Part shown: in pieces, positions 10,216 through 21,172 of the stretch | Layout of the letters: each line of letters opens with the position of its first letter | Numbering within the stretch: the stretch's first letter is position 1 | Assembly (NCBI GenBank): GCA_032718475.1 | Contig: JAUCBJ010008283.1 | Span: 1 to 60,633 of the forward strand | Length of the DNA: 60,633 bases | Direction: 5' to 3' | Source: Nemertoderma westbladi | Lineage: Eukaryota > Xenacoelomorpha > Nemertodermatida > Nemertodermatidae | Notes under the pieces: generated by a model | What the model was told of the DNA's origin: nothing | The model's database searches: none | What the model saw: the letters and a program-made list of their open reading frames with translations, nothing else | Program-made: the position numbers and the translations under genes

Positions 10216-13200
10216 TTACGTTATGGAGTCCCTAGATATTTGTCGGATTAGGGAAGTGGTCGTAGGAAGAGTATCTTGCCTTCCATAGTTTCCGGACAGT
10301 TTTTGGTCTCTTTCCAGTAAACATAAACGACCAGCTGGGTGATTGGGTTGTCGTGTTACTTTCTCCGCTCCCTTGGCCTGTCTACTCTCCGCCGTGGTAA
10401 GATGAGGAGGCCATTCATCTTCTTCTTTACTTAGGGAGTCGGGTCCACCTAACCAGCCGGGAGTATCTATCCGTTCTTGAGGAGTCGCTCCTCTGGAAGC
10501 GATGTCGGCTAGATTAATCATCTCGGGGCGATGTCTCCATTGATCTTCATTGGAGTTAATATCGTCATTATCTGAGGAGTATGGTGTTCCCTCAGTTAGT
10601 TCGTCCACTTCACTGCTCTCCACTTCCAAACCATTTATCTGGTATAGTCTTTCTGATGGTAGTCTCTCTTCGAGAGTTCTGCGGGAAGGACCAGTAAAGT
10701 ACCAACCTACTCTAGTTCTTACCGCATAGGTTTGTAGTGGCTGCGGTTGAGCAGGTCGTTTTTCCAATGTCTCGAGCGCCTCGTGCGCGTTTTGGCCGAT
10801 AAGTATTTGCACTCCAGGATAATCCGTCTGGAATCGAGGTATTTTAAGTTGTTGGATGCTCTTGTCCTCGTTCCAGTTATAAGGCTCTACTTGGGTATTA
10901 GCGAAGTTCTTTATAGCTACCATTTTTACTGACCTTATACTTTGTTCTCCTAATTTATCCTGTGGGGTGGACAACGCACCTACATAGTAATCTGCCGTTA
11001 TGGTAGATTTCCAAACCTGTATAATTCCTGACATATTCAATTTAGTCCGGAACTTGGGTTGTCCAGCAAAGATATCTTCGGCTAGTTCTTGATCGATGAA
11101 TGTTCCTGTGCTGCCGGAGTCAAGTAGGGCGTTCACTATGTAACTCTTGTTGGGACCATGAACTCGAACTTGCACTACAGGAAATTCTCTTATTCCTATG
11201 TTGGAAGTTGAAACTTTCCAAGATGGTTGTTTGTCAAAAGGAGTTGGAGTAAACTCGTCAGTGTCCTTTTCATCCGTAAGTGCTCGATACACTGTGGTAT
11301 TTATTAGGTAACAGGATTCGTTGGCGTCGGAGAATTCGTCCGTATAGAATCCTTCCCACTCAGAACTTTGGTCAGTGTCGTTCACATCACTGAATTGGAC
11401 ATGTGATTTGGGCTCACTTACCTGACTCGGGCTGTTTCGTTCGAATTCACTTTGTAACAAGATGTGATGCTTCGCACCGCACTTTGCACACTTTATGTCG
11501 GAGTAACAGGTTCGCCGCTGGTGTCCGCGTCTGAGGCAATTATAGCATAACCGCTTGTCCCACACAACTGTACGTCTGTCTACAAGGGATTTCTTTAGGA
11601 ATTCCGCACACGCACTCAAACGGTGGGGCCCGTCGCACAGCGCACAGTTGGGTTTAATGTTACTCACCTTATTTTGGGTGACGTTATGCACTCTAGTTCT
11701 TTCTTCGGGCTTTCTTCCGAGTACTCTGTTAGGAAACTGAAGAGGAGTCTTAGCAACCTGTTCTCTCCTGTCATGGGTTCGAGCTTTAGATTTACTTACG
11801 TTCTTTGAGGTCTTGTTAACATAGTAAAATTTCTCGGTGTCTTTCTCGCTGTCTTCTTCTTGAGAAGCTTGGCTTTCGCCGTCATCAGTATGACACACCG
11901 GTGTTACTCTTCTCCTAGAAACGGGTTTCTCACTTACCTTATTTTCCGGTGTTTTCTCTCTGGATTGCTTTAGGAGTTGTAATTTCACCTCGCCATCCAA
12001 GAATGACACGAGATCAGCCATGGTAGGGTCTCGTTGTTGTTGTTCCATCGTATATAACACCTTCTTGTCCCAGCGTGTACCTACTCCACCCTTGGGCAAA
12101 GTAGATGCTAAGGCTCCTACAACCATAGAATTCTGGTATTCATGAGACTTACCTAACCAATCTAGTTGTCTACAGATCTCCTGAATCTCATCGGAAAACT
12201 CTATAATCCCGCTGCTAAGAAACTTTCGGGGGGCCATTAATTTCGCATATAAATACCTAGCTATGTTATTCCTATTACCATACCTGATGTTTAGTGTATC
12301 CCAAACTTGTCTTAATCCATCTGGATGTCCAATAAATTTTAACGCCATTGACTTGGGAGGTCCGTCCAAGCACTCGATGAGGAATCTAAGTTTCTCTCCG
12401 TTGGATAACACAGAGTTCTGTATGTTATCTTTATAATATTCATTAAAAGGTAACCATTTCATCTCATCTCCATTGAACTTGACTATCTCTCCAACCTTTA
12501 CCGCTTGACGGGCTTCGGTTCTAGCCATTTGACGCGTAAAACTTTCTTGGGCCATCGTGTTATTGAATATCGAGTTATCGGTATATAAATTTCTCGGATT
12601 ATTATCAGGTCTATTGGGAATGTCATTAACAACAGGCGTATAATCACCCTTAATAGGGTTTGCTATAGGAGTTTCTACTTCACTAGCAGTATAGATGCGT
12701 GTAGGCTCCACACCTTGCGCATGTAATACTTCAGACCTAACAGGCTGACACACTGTTACAGGGGTTATTGGTATTCCCTTTTGTAGGTTGACTAATTTGT
12801 CGCATTCTAGTGCGATACTTTGCTGCACTTTTTGCAACTCTAACCTACTTTCCCTTACTGTTCCCTTGAGCTGCTGAACAGTCTCTTCCATTTCCCGGAC
12901 TTGCTGAGAGGAGCACAAACAGTGTTCCCTCAGCTGCTCGAGCAGGAGACCCATCTCCCGTCGTCCCTCAGCTACCCACTCAACCGCCGAAGCGGGAGTC
13001 GCCAACGTAGTAGCGGGCGAGCGAGAGACGACGGGCGATAAATTCTTGATACCTCGCTCGGCGTCCAGGACGGGTTCGGACTCGGGAACAGTCCTACTGG
13101 GCACAGGTAGTCTTCTGGTTTGTTTCTTCAAGTAATCTTGTTTCGCCTGAAGGTTTTCCAGCTCTAGTTGGATAGTCGCTTCAGACGTCTTCCGTTCTGC

Positions 13201-13320
13201 TTCTGCCACTGCCTCTGCCGCTTTTCTGTCTTCTCTCCTTTCAAGACACTGTCCAAGTCGACGACTCATTCTAAAACCCTCTAAGAGACTATCTGACAAT
13301 GTTTGTGTTGTGTCAGACAT
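10216..13320 (-). CDS. Gag-protease polyprotein of BEL/Pao element, fused to a pol remnant
   Basis: 1034 residues. An N-terminal region rich in Glu, Gln and Lys with coiled-coil character is followed by a DUF1759-like capsid domain (about 280-420, with KFNGDEMKWLPFNEYY and VVGALASTLPKGG). Next come zinc knuckles (about 590-620, CYNCLRRGHQRRTC then CAKCGAKHH) and a retropepsin-like aspartic protease (DUF1758-like) with the active-site motif LLDSGSTGTFID near 735. After the protease the protein passes in frame, near residue 920, to a short stretch containing NLADIASRG and GWLGGPDSL, which normally lies at the RNase H end of BEL/Pao pol. The RT and most of RNase H are therefore missing by an in-frame internal deletion. 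The last 60 residues resemble nothing recognised. The ATG at 13320 is the first Met of a clean frame. Confidence 0.9.
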   Translation of the reverse strand: MSDTTQTLSDSLLEGFRMSRRLGQCLERREDRKAAEAVAEAERKTSEATIQLELENLQAKQDYLKKQTRRLPVPSRTVPESEPVLDAERGIKNLSPVVSRSPATTLATPASAVEWVAEGRREMGLLLEQLREHCLCSSQQVREMEETVQQLKGTVRESRLELQKVQQSIALECDKLVNLQKGIPITPVTVCQPVRSEVLHAQGVEPTRIYTASEVETPIANPIKGDYTPVVNDIPNRPDNNPRNLYTDNSIFNNTMAQESFTRQMARTEARQAVKVGEIVKFNGDEMKWLPFNEYYKDNIQNSVLSNGEKLRFLIECLDGPPKSMALKFIGHPDGLRQVWDTLNIRYGNRNNIARYLYAKLMAPRKFLSSGIIEFSDEIQEICRQLDWLGKSHEYQNSMVVGALASTLPKGGVGTRWDKKVLYTMEQQQRDPTMADLVSFLDGEVKLQLLKQSREKTPENKVSEKPVSRRRVTPVCHTDDGESQASQEEDSEKDTEKFYYVNKTSKNVSKSKARTHDRREQVAKTPLQFPNRVLGRKPEERTRVHNVTQNKVSNIKPNCALCDGPHRLSACAEFLKKSLVDRRTVVWDKRLCYNCLRRGHQRRTCYSDIKCAKCGAKHHILLQSEFERNSPSQVSEPKSHVQFSDVNDTDQSSEWEGFYTDEFSDANESCYLINTTVYRALTDEKDTDEFTPTPFDKQPSWKVSTSNIGIREFPVVQVRVHGPNKSYIVNALLDSGSTGTFIDQELAEDIFAGQPKFRTKLNMSGIIQVWKSTITADYYVGALSTPQDKLGEQSIRSVKMVAIKNFANTQVEPYNWNEDKSIQQLKIPRFQTDYPGVQILIGQNAHEALETLEKRPAQPQPLQTYAVRTRVGWYFTGPSRRTLEERLPSERLYQINGLEVESSEVDELTEGTPYSSDNDDINSNEDQWRHRPEMINLADIASRGATPQERIDTPGWLGGPDSLSKEEDEWPPHLTTAESRQAKGAEKVTRQPNHPAGRLCLLERDQKLSGNYGRQDTLPTTTSLIRQISRDSIT

Positions 13321-15505
13321 TTCGCTTTATACAGTTGGATGCCTACTGCTATATATACAGTTAAAGCAAGTCTAGTAATTCAGTATCACTGCTAGCCTAA
13401 TAATTAATTACCGATACTGCTACTCAATGTAGCGTGATATATATATATAATATATTAGAATACCGGTATGCTTATAGTATATATAAGTATTATTACAGAC
13501 TAGATTTGTCACAGAGTACCGGTATATAAATTTAGCACAAATATATATAAATATATAATAGGCCTATAGTGAATACCGGTATACAGCTTACACTTATAGT
13601 ATATATAAGTATAATTATGAACTAGAATTAATTACAGAGTACCGGTATGATTTCAGCTCAAATTTATAGAAATAAATATAATAAGCCTATGGTAAATACT
13701 GGTATGTCAATTATTTTAGAATAATTGAATTTCTGAATATTTTAGGGTTACTTGGTTACTTTAACTTACTTTATTACCGTTATTTAAGCAGTAGTCCAAC
13801 TGATAGTGAGACCTAGTTTTTGTATGACAGGCCTACTATTTATAAATCGTTTGATTTGATTTATAATATTTATATACCCGTTATATGGGTTTTTGTCAAT
13901 ATTTGAAATAAATGTTATTATTTCTGGGGGAGTCACTACACAGAAGCTGAACGCCTCTCAGTGAAGTGCTATTTATTTGACACTAAAACTGATAATTCTA
14001 ATTTACCTAAGTTACTTAATTACTACAAATTACTTACGATACGGGTGAGATTAATTCTCTAATTAAACACAACGAAATATTACGTACGAAATTTTTAGGG
14101 TAATTTTACAGGAAGTCTACAAACCAGCCTAACAAAGGGTTAGAATTCTGGTTATTACAACGGAGAGGGTACTACGGTATTTGAAATAATAAGTAGTAGT
14201 AAATATATTGTACTGTCCAGATAGGAAATACCACCGCCTGACGACCTATAACCGTATCGCTATAGGTACTACGTTATGTATCACGGATTGTTCCTACCCA
14301 GAAGCTAATAGAGCTAACGAATGTGCCTATCAACCACTTTACAACACAAATATACCGCCTACACTAATTACTTCGGAAAGCACTGTACACTAAACCCTAA
14401 ATTAGGTACAAGTACTGGTACAACAAATAATCAGTAGTTAAATATACTTGAACAGTTAAAAGAACCACGGCATCTGCTGGAGTGACCGAAGCGCAAAATC
14501 TCCAGTCTTTACCTACGCCGAGCAGCCCTGATGTAGTACCGGAGTTAATTTAACTATAACGGTATGTATAACAAGCACAATTACTGTAGGAATAAACTTG
14601 GGGACATGAATGTTGCGAATAATCGCATAAACTCTGAATAATAAATATTACGCTACCCGTACAGAATACTCAAACAAATACAAACCAAACGCTGGCAGAC
14701 TACTATCAAGCCTAAACAAACCACAGTATGTGCAGGTTCTGAAACTGTTAGTTAGTATGCGTTCTAACACGGTAGTACGACTTACTCTTTAAGAGGGGAT
14801 TGACCTTACCGCTTATGGCTGCCCCAACTTACTAACGGCACTTTATCAGACCAACTCTACACACGCAGCAATCCCTTCAGACCTAAAAATAGCTAGACAA
14901 CAATCCAGCCTACAAATATTTGAGTAATAACTATTACGGTACCTGAACAGACCACACAAACAAACACAGGCTAAAACACTGGCAGACTACGATCAAGCCT
15001 AGATAAACTACAGTATATGCAGACTCTGAAACTGTTAGTTAGTATGCGTTCTAACACGGTAGTACGACTTACTCTTTAAGAGGGGATTGACCTTCAGCAT
15101 ATGGCTGCCCCAACTTACTAACGGCACTTTATCAGACAAACTCTACACACGCCGTAATCTCTCCAAACTCAACAACAGTCAGACAGCAGCTCAGCCTACA
15201 ATTATCTGAACAATCTGAGCAGGGTCACACGCCTTCTGCTCAATATTAGCCTACTAGTAAATAAAACCGACAGAAATAAGTAAACTATACAAAAGAATGA
15301 GGGGTGATCAATCCCTATTCCCCTGGCAGCCTACAATATACAATAGATCACAATCGAAATAATACTAAATGTACTTGTACAGCAGTACCGGTACCGGTGA
15401 TGACAGTTAGGCCTACTGACCTGCAGAAGTACCGGTTCAGTTTTACCGGTCACTACGGTATTTTGCAACCTTATTGCTTACTGCAATAAGATCGTTAACT
15501 GTTAC
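13321..15505 (-). other. Long leader of the BEL/Pao element with internal duplications
   Basis: 2.2 kb between the 5' LTR and the gag ATG, without a long frame. Two duplications are visible. One is about 200 bp with a 287-bp period (14691-14885 and about 14985-15170; both contain gttagttagtatgcgttc). The other is a diverged repeat of about 120 bp near 13459-13700, rich in taccggtat. Directly after the LTR on the coding strand the sequence is gtaacagttaacgatc, with no TGG start of a conventional tRNA primer site. Confidence 0.75.
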
Positions 15506-16735
15506 TGTTCGCGCTTTTGAAGACCTTTAGCAGTTTAACCTGCCAAAATTTATATGTCTTTTAGTTAATTAACACACCTTTAGCATACGACAATATTTTA
15601 TGCTAATAAACAAAACATTAGCCGAAGCCAGCCCATGCGCGATCATTCACCCGATGGATCTACACCCGGGAGGCTGAATTCGGATGCTTAGATTTTATTA
15701 TTGCAGTGTAAGGTTGCAGTGTAAGCCTACTGTATTATTCGATTGATCGCTAATATGTAATTTCTGACAGATATTATTAACTTTCGGGAAATATTAACAG
15801 TTCCTTTAGGACGTGGCGCTCTATCTATTTAAACAGAGCTAGGACTTATACTAAACGCAACGATAAGGCTTATGATTAAAGTATAAGTCGCATTCTTTAG
15901 GAAATGCTTTGTTACCAGTCACATCACACTCACAATTATGCACACTATTCTGCCGACCGTCAGTATATTTGATCACACATAAAGAGAATAGCAATTGACT
16001 CAGGTAGTGTCTACTAAATAACATTAGATTCAATACACACCACATTGATATAAATCGCAATTGTTATATATAGCCCGCCTCTCTAACCTGTAGTGTATCA
16101 AGAAAATTGGGAATTTTGGGTGATTTATCCGTATTCTCCAAAGAGCAATATTTCCATCAACAAATAGATACAATTAATAACTGACGGTAAATAGCAGTAC
16201 AAACAATATGATTAGTGCAGTTAAATTAAGTGAGGTAACACCGCCGGTAACAGTTATACTTTCTATAATCTAAGCAGTTTTACTAGAGTTCTTAGAGCCG
16301 GTGTTTCTGGCTTAGACAGCAATAACAACAAAGTATCAAGTAAAAACAGTAAGACTGAACACTCTCCTTATGATCGGCCGAAAAGCTACACGTCGACAGG
16401 AAAAATCGCTCTGATTGGCTCAAGCCAAACAAAGAACCATGCATCCAATGGCTGTTTCCATGTCAGCAACCAGCTGTTAGATGTCGTAATATGAATCATC
16501 ACGGCTAAGCTGTGAAAGGTAGTTGGTACATTACAGGTTTTTTGCCTTACCATGTCCGCCAAAACACGTATATAGCAGAATGACTTTTATGTCCGTTAAA
16601 ACACCTGTAACGGTACCTTGCGGGCGAGGGGAATATATATACAGTTAGAGAACCTTTTTAGAGTATTCCAGCGCCTGGGGGGAAACTGGATTGCGAAGCA
16701 AAAGGGGCCAGTTATATCCCACAGAAGCTTTTACA
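15506..16735 (-). repeat. Long terminal repeat, right (5' LTR of the element)
   Basis: 1230 bp, same start and end as the left LTR and equal in length. It should hold the element promoter; no specific TATA position is assigned. ggatc follows it directly. Confidence 0.96.
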
Positions 16736-16740
16736 GGATC
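16736..16740. other. Target-site duplication, right copy
   Basis: ggatc after the TTTTACA end of the right LTR, identical to 5829-5833. Confidence 0.95.
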
Positions 16741-18560
16741 CGTACTAAAAGTCATATTAAATTCACAAGCAAATTGAGCACAAATATTAATCATTTGCTG
16801 TAAACCGCATAAAGAAGGACATAACAAAATAATATCATCAGCGTAAACAAAAATACCATAGTAATATGAACCAATATGACAACCGATGTTTGAGTCTCGT
16901 AATTTTTGAACTAAAGTGTCCATCACAATACTGAAAAGTATAGGAGAGGCCACTGACCCCTGCCTCACCCCATTTGATACACCGAAAGACCTAGATGTTT
17001 CCGACCCCCATTTCACCCAACATATTTGTTCTTTATATATAAATAATAACAGTCTAATGAACAGCGGAGAAAAACCCTTCTTAAGTAACTCGAGAAATAG
17101 CTTCTTCCACTCAACTTTGTCGAATGCTTTCGATAAGTCAAGAAGACAGCCGAATACTGGTGTAGCAAACCTTGAATAAAATGAGAGAACCTCATTGACT
17201 GCCCAAGTACAGGACGTTGTACTCGAATCTTTCTGGAATCCAAACTGCAGTTCATCCACAGACAACGAATCCTGTTGGGATAGAATCATCACCCATTCTA
17301 GAACCTTTAATATTAGTGAGGATATTGCAATCGCACGATAATTCGAGGATGAAGCAAAGTCACCCAGCTTGTCCTTAATAATCGGGACGAGAGACGCTGT
17401 CAAAAGAAATGTTGGTATATACCCATGAATTAGACAACCGTTAAATAATATACACAAATGGTCCGTTAACTCTGAACAAGCATTCTTCAAGCAATCAGAG
17501 TTGAAAGCAGCCTCTACATCTGATTTACCAGACCTCAATTTACCCAGAGCTGCTGACACCAACTCAGGAGTAATTACTATAGAACGAGTGTTAACATCCG
17601 CAAGAAACTCAGAGAGTTTTTCATCAACCTCGGAATAATCTGAATCATATCCTTGATTAAAAACCTCGGAATAAATACTAGCGAACTTCTCGGAGATGCC
17701 ACTAGGTGTCGTCTCCCCATCAATAAGGTGACTCAACCCATTTACATTACCCCGAAGCTTTCTGATCTCAGCAAAAACATCGACATCGGATGTGAAACAC
17801 GCCTGCATAAACTTATTTCTACGCACAGAGTCGATATTTCTCTTAAGCCGACGGACAGCGTATTTATACTGCAGTCGGGACTGTCTACGTAAATGAAAAA
17901 GATTACCCTGAGACACATTTGGTCTACCTGCCGACACCCACACACTATGCCAAAATATGGCTTCCTCCTTAAACGGTCGAACGTGATCATTCCATCCAGG
18001 CAAAGAGGTTTGAGGTGCAGAGGAGTCACCCCCGATAACACCCCCACCAACCCATGGCAAATTAGAACAGGCTTCCTCGATGGCTCCCAAAATATTGATG
18101 GCATAAAACTGTAAATCATTTAAATGGTCAACACTAGTACAATTAATATTATTACAACCACAACAGTCGAGCACCAGATTACCTAATAGAGATCTTAAAT
18201 CTGCCTTATACAAATTTTTTTGCTCCTGAGAGGCATTGGTAAAAGAAGGTTTACTATCACTATTCCATGTTTGAAATGAGTCATCCAAATTTCCTATCTT
18301 GCATTTCATGTAGATTGGGCTATGTTGAGATAAGTTAGCACCATGATGTATTACACCTGCCTCAGTACAAAAATGCAAAATATTATTAGAAACTAAAAAA
18401 TGATCTATAACTGATGAATATATACAATTATTTACAACAGACATGTATGTGTAGTCTACATCATAAGTATTCCACAGAATATTTAAATTAGTATCCTGTA
18501 TAAATGAGTTCACCATGCGGACATGGGCAGAATTTCTACCAAAATCCGATTGAATGTTAT
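16741..18560 (-). pseudogene. LINE endonuclease/reverse transcriptase, N-terminal part (split copy, 5' half)
   Basis: A non-LTR retrotransposon protein, longest ATG frame 18516-16645, the last residues being read-through into the LTR. The frame opens upstream to about 18556 (DFGRNSAHVRM), so the copy begins inside the apurinic-type endonuclease domain and is 5'-truncated. Endonuclease tail motifs are SSVIDHFLVS and HSPIY. RT motifs are SSNYRAIAISSL, then FGFQKDSSTTS, motif A LDLSKAFDKVEW (near residue 455 from 18516), motif B NGVRQGSVASPILFS and catalytic YADD (near 557). The general layout fits the CR1/jockey side of LINEs, but the clade is uncertain. It is cut at FSTD by the BEL/Pao insertion and continues at 5833. 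Confidence 0.88.
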
Positions 18561-20679
18561 CCGAAAGTTAACTAATTGTAAAGACCCCGCACCACGACAC
18601 CACGGGCATGACACAAGTCCCACCAGCCGCAGCAATTTTCTGCCTCGTGTATTTCATTTTGCACTCGATATGGCATTTTAGCACTTGGTTCGCCCATGTT
18701 AAAAACCTGCCAACTTGTGACTCGTGCAAAACTCTCGGACATAATATAATTGAATTTTAGTCAATGAAAATTAGTGAAAAAGTTATTCTTTCCGATACTA
18801 TTTTCTTGACAAAGAATATAACTTTTATTTTGCTTTCCTCAATCAATTATGTAACGTATATTATACATTCAATTATTTACAGTGTCATTATCTGAGTTGT
18901 TTTTTTCACTAACAAACATGTGAATAAAGGCAAATAATAAAGACACGAGTGCTATTTCACACACTATTATGTAAATAGTTATTATAGAGTAGTAATAATA
19001 CATATTAATCCCTATTTTTACTTTGCAGTAGTTCGTTTATTTACTTTCTAATGCTTCTGTTGCTGGCCAATAAGAATACATTTCGTGACGTCAGTTCTGA
19101 AGAGTTTCAGTATTTAAGGGCCCCAGACCCCAACTGGGTTGAATACCTCATATTCTTATGGGCCACAGGTAGGTTAACCATCCCCGAGACAGGGGGGGAA
19201 ACTGGACGCAAAACCCGCCTTGGCGAATTAATATCCCGCCTCAATGTTAAATTCTCAATTTAGGGAAAGGAGCAGGTTACAGTGGTACGTTATTTAAACC
19301 AAAACAATAAACTAAACACAATAGAACAGGTTACAATTTTATTTTTGAGAGTAATCAGCTATTACTGTATTTGCGTCCAATTTCCCCTGGAGAGGGATGA
19401 ATTTTTATTGCGTCCAGTTTCCTATCTGCCATCCCCAGACCCCAACTGGGTTTAATTGGAATTTTAAAAAATGATGAAAAATAACTATTTACATCATTGT
19501 GTAGCACTTTGCAGCGTTATGACCCGAGTTTATTTATGTACCGAGTGAGCGCAGCTAGGGAGGTTTACATAAGTAAACAAGGCTCTTTAACGCTGAAAAG
19601 TGACCTTTAAAAGCAATGATGTATGTAATTTTGTTACATTATCTCAACATATCAGCGTTCGGTATATGAAGAAAGGATTTTATGGATACTCATTTATATA
19701 TTTTAATCATGTACTATATCGAATATAAGTGAAATTTATTTCACAGTATTAATTATACATTTAAATCAAATTAAAGTTTATTGGAAGTTATCTCCTGCAT
19801 GGATGTGATAAATCATTAATCCATCTTGACTATTGTCGACTGAAGCAAACTGAGTCACCGTCTGTGTCCGTTAAGTTTTAGTGAACACTGTCGCCATTTT
19901 CTTTGGTCAATTTCTCTAAAGTGTCTTCTATTAGACGTTTCTATATAAAGAATACAGTAGCCTACACGTTAAAAAATTATTTACATACAGTAGCTAGTCC
20001 CGTCACTGCAAACTGGATAATAAAGTAGCACTCATTAACATAAATGGAAATAATACATTCTGGAATACGGTAATTGAAGTTGTTTCCATGTCATTGATTA
20101 CTTTGCAGCGTTCCGTCCTATAGGCCGCAACGCTGCAAAGTAGTACTTTGCAGCGTTACGAGTAATTGACCAGAACGCTGTTAAGTTTACATAATGTAAC
20201 AAAATATATATTGGAAATATTTATTTCATTATACTGATTATGGCAGTATTATATTATGGTTCTAGCATGATTAGCAATAGTTATAGTTTTGGTTCACTGA
20301 TGCCACGGAAATCCAGAGATTTTCTACCAGATTTTCTCTGTAAAAATGTAATACGCAGTCAAATATTTAATATCACCCGGTCAGTAGGGTAAAATATGGG
20401 GCTTTATCAACAACTGCATTTATTTGGACTTATTTTATTGAAAAATATTGAGAAATGAAAATATCCTGTACAAAAATATATTGAGTAAACTTTCCAGGGT
20501 GATTGCTCTGTGGGGGGGGGGGGGGCTTGATCGCCTGCACTATGTATGTCTACACTGTCTATATTTACTGCCTATATAATTCCTTTGTACATAATGCTAA
20601 ACATTCATACACGACCTGCGCATAAGACATACGATCTACATATGAGATGTAAGTGATGTGATTTCATTTCTTTATTCAG
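18561..20679. other. No exon recognised; short palindromic repeats
   Basis: Probably TRPC intron or upstream DNA. Seen: a repeated ccccagaccccaactggg at about 19120 and 19432, with opposed ggggaaactggacgcaaa (19195) and tttgcgtccaatttcccc (19370). There is also a 13-bp perfect stem actttgcagcgtt/aacgctgcaaagt at 20100-20112 and 20129-20141, with a further copy at 20145-20157 and one near 19506. These look like pieces of foldback or MITE-type elements. Confidence 0.5.
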
Positions 20680-21172
20680 GTATGATATGGGGAGAATGCA
20701 AGCAGGTATGGGATAGTGGCCTCAAAGCCTACTGTCGACAATGGTGGAACTGGTTGGACTTTATAATGCTATCTATGTACTTGCTGGCTTTTGTAACTCG
20801 ATTTATGGCAATTATTCTTATCAAACATATGAACTCTGATGGAAGATACGGTCCAGTTTGTGCTCCTAGATTTGAATGGCCCAACAATGACCCTCTTCTT
20901 TGTTCGGAATGCGTTTTCGCAGTTGCCAATGTATTTTCCTTCTTTCGTATCATATACTTATTCCAGATGAGTCCCTCCTTAGGTCCATTGCAGATATCTC
21001 TCGGATGTATGCTCATCGATATTGGAAAGTTTCTGCTTATATTTATGCTGGTATTGTTGTCATTTTCGTGCGGAATATCGCAATTGTACGAGAAATACGC
21101 CAGTCCAGAGATTATCATTACGGATGATAAAGGAGAAATTACTTGTGCAACTAACCCAGGCACATACACCGA
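20680..21172 (+). CDS. TRPC exon a: transmembrane S3 to S5 region
   Basis: Preceded by a pyrimidine-rich acceptor ttctttattcag. Encodes [13 protein letters not shown], hydrophobic [20 protein letters not shown], an extracellular-type loop with cysteines ([14 protein letters not shown]), then S4 ([11 protein letters not shown]), the linker [11 protein letters not shown] and S5. It ends ACC GA at donor gtaagt (21173), leaving a split codon. The donor and the 22 bases before it are repeated 30 bases downstream. Confidence 0.9.

Larger units (their letters stand above)
5834..16735 (-). mobile_element. BEL/Pao LTR retrotransposon lacking RT and integrase
   Basis: A 10,902-bp element, coding on the - strand. 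Both ends are 1230-bp direct LTRs that start TG and end CA. The 5-bp target duplication ggatc sits at 5829-5833 and 16736-16740. Order on the coding strand: 5' LTR (right), long leader, gag-protease ORF, 1.6-kb spacer, accessory ORF A, accessory ORF B, short purine-rich stretch, 3' LTR (left). The gag and protease are of BEL/Pao type (DUF1759- and DUF1758-like). No reverse transcriptase or integrase core is found, so it cannot move by itself, yet the LTRs show no differences in the stretches compared. It lies inside a LINE. Confidence 0.93.
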
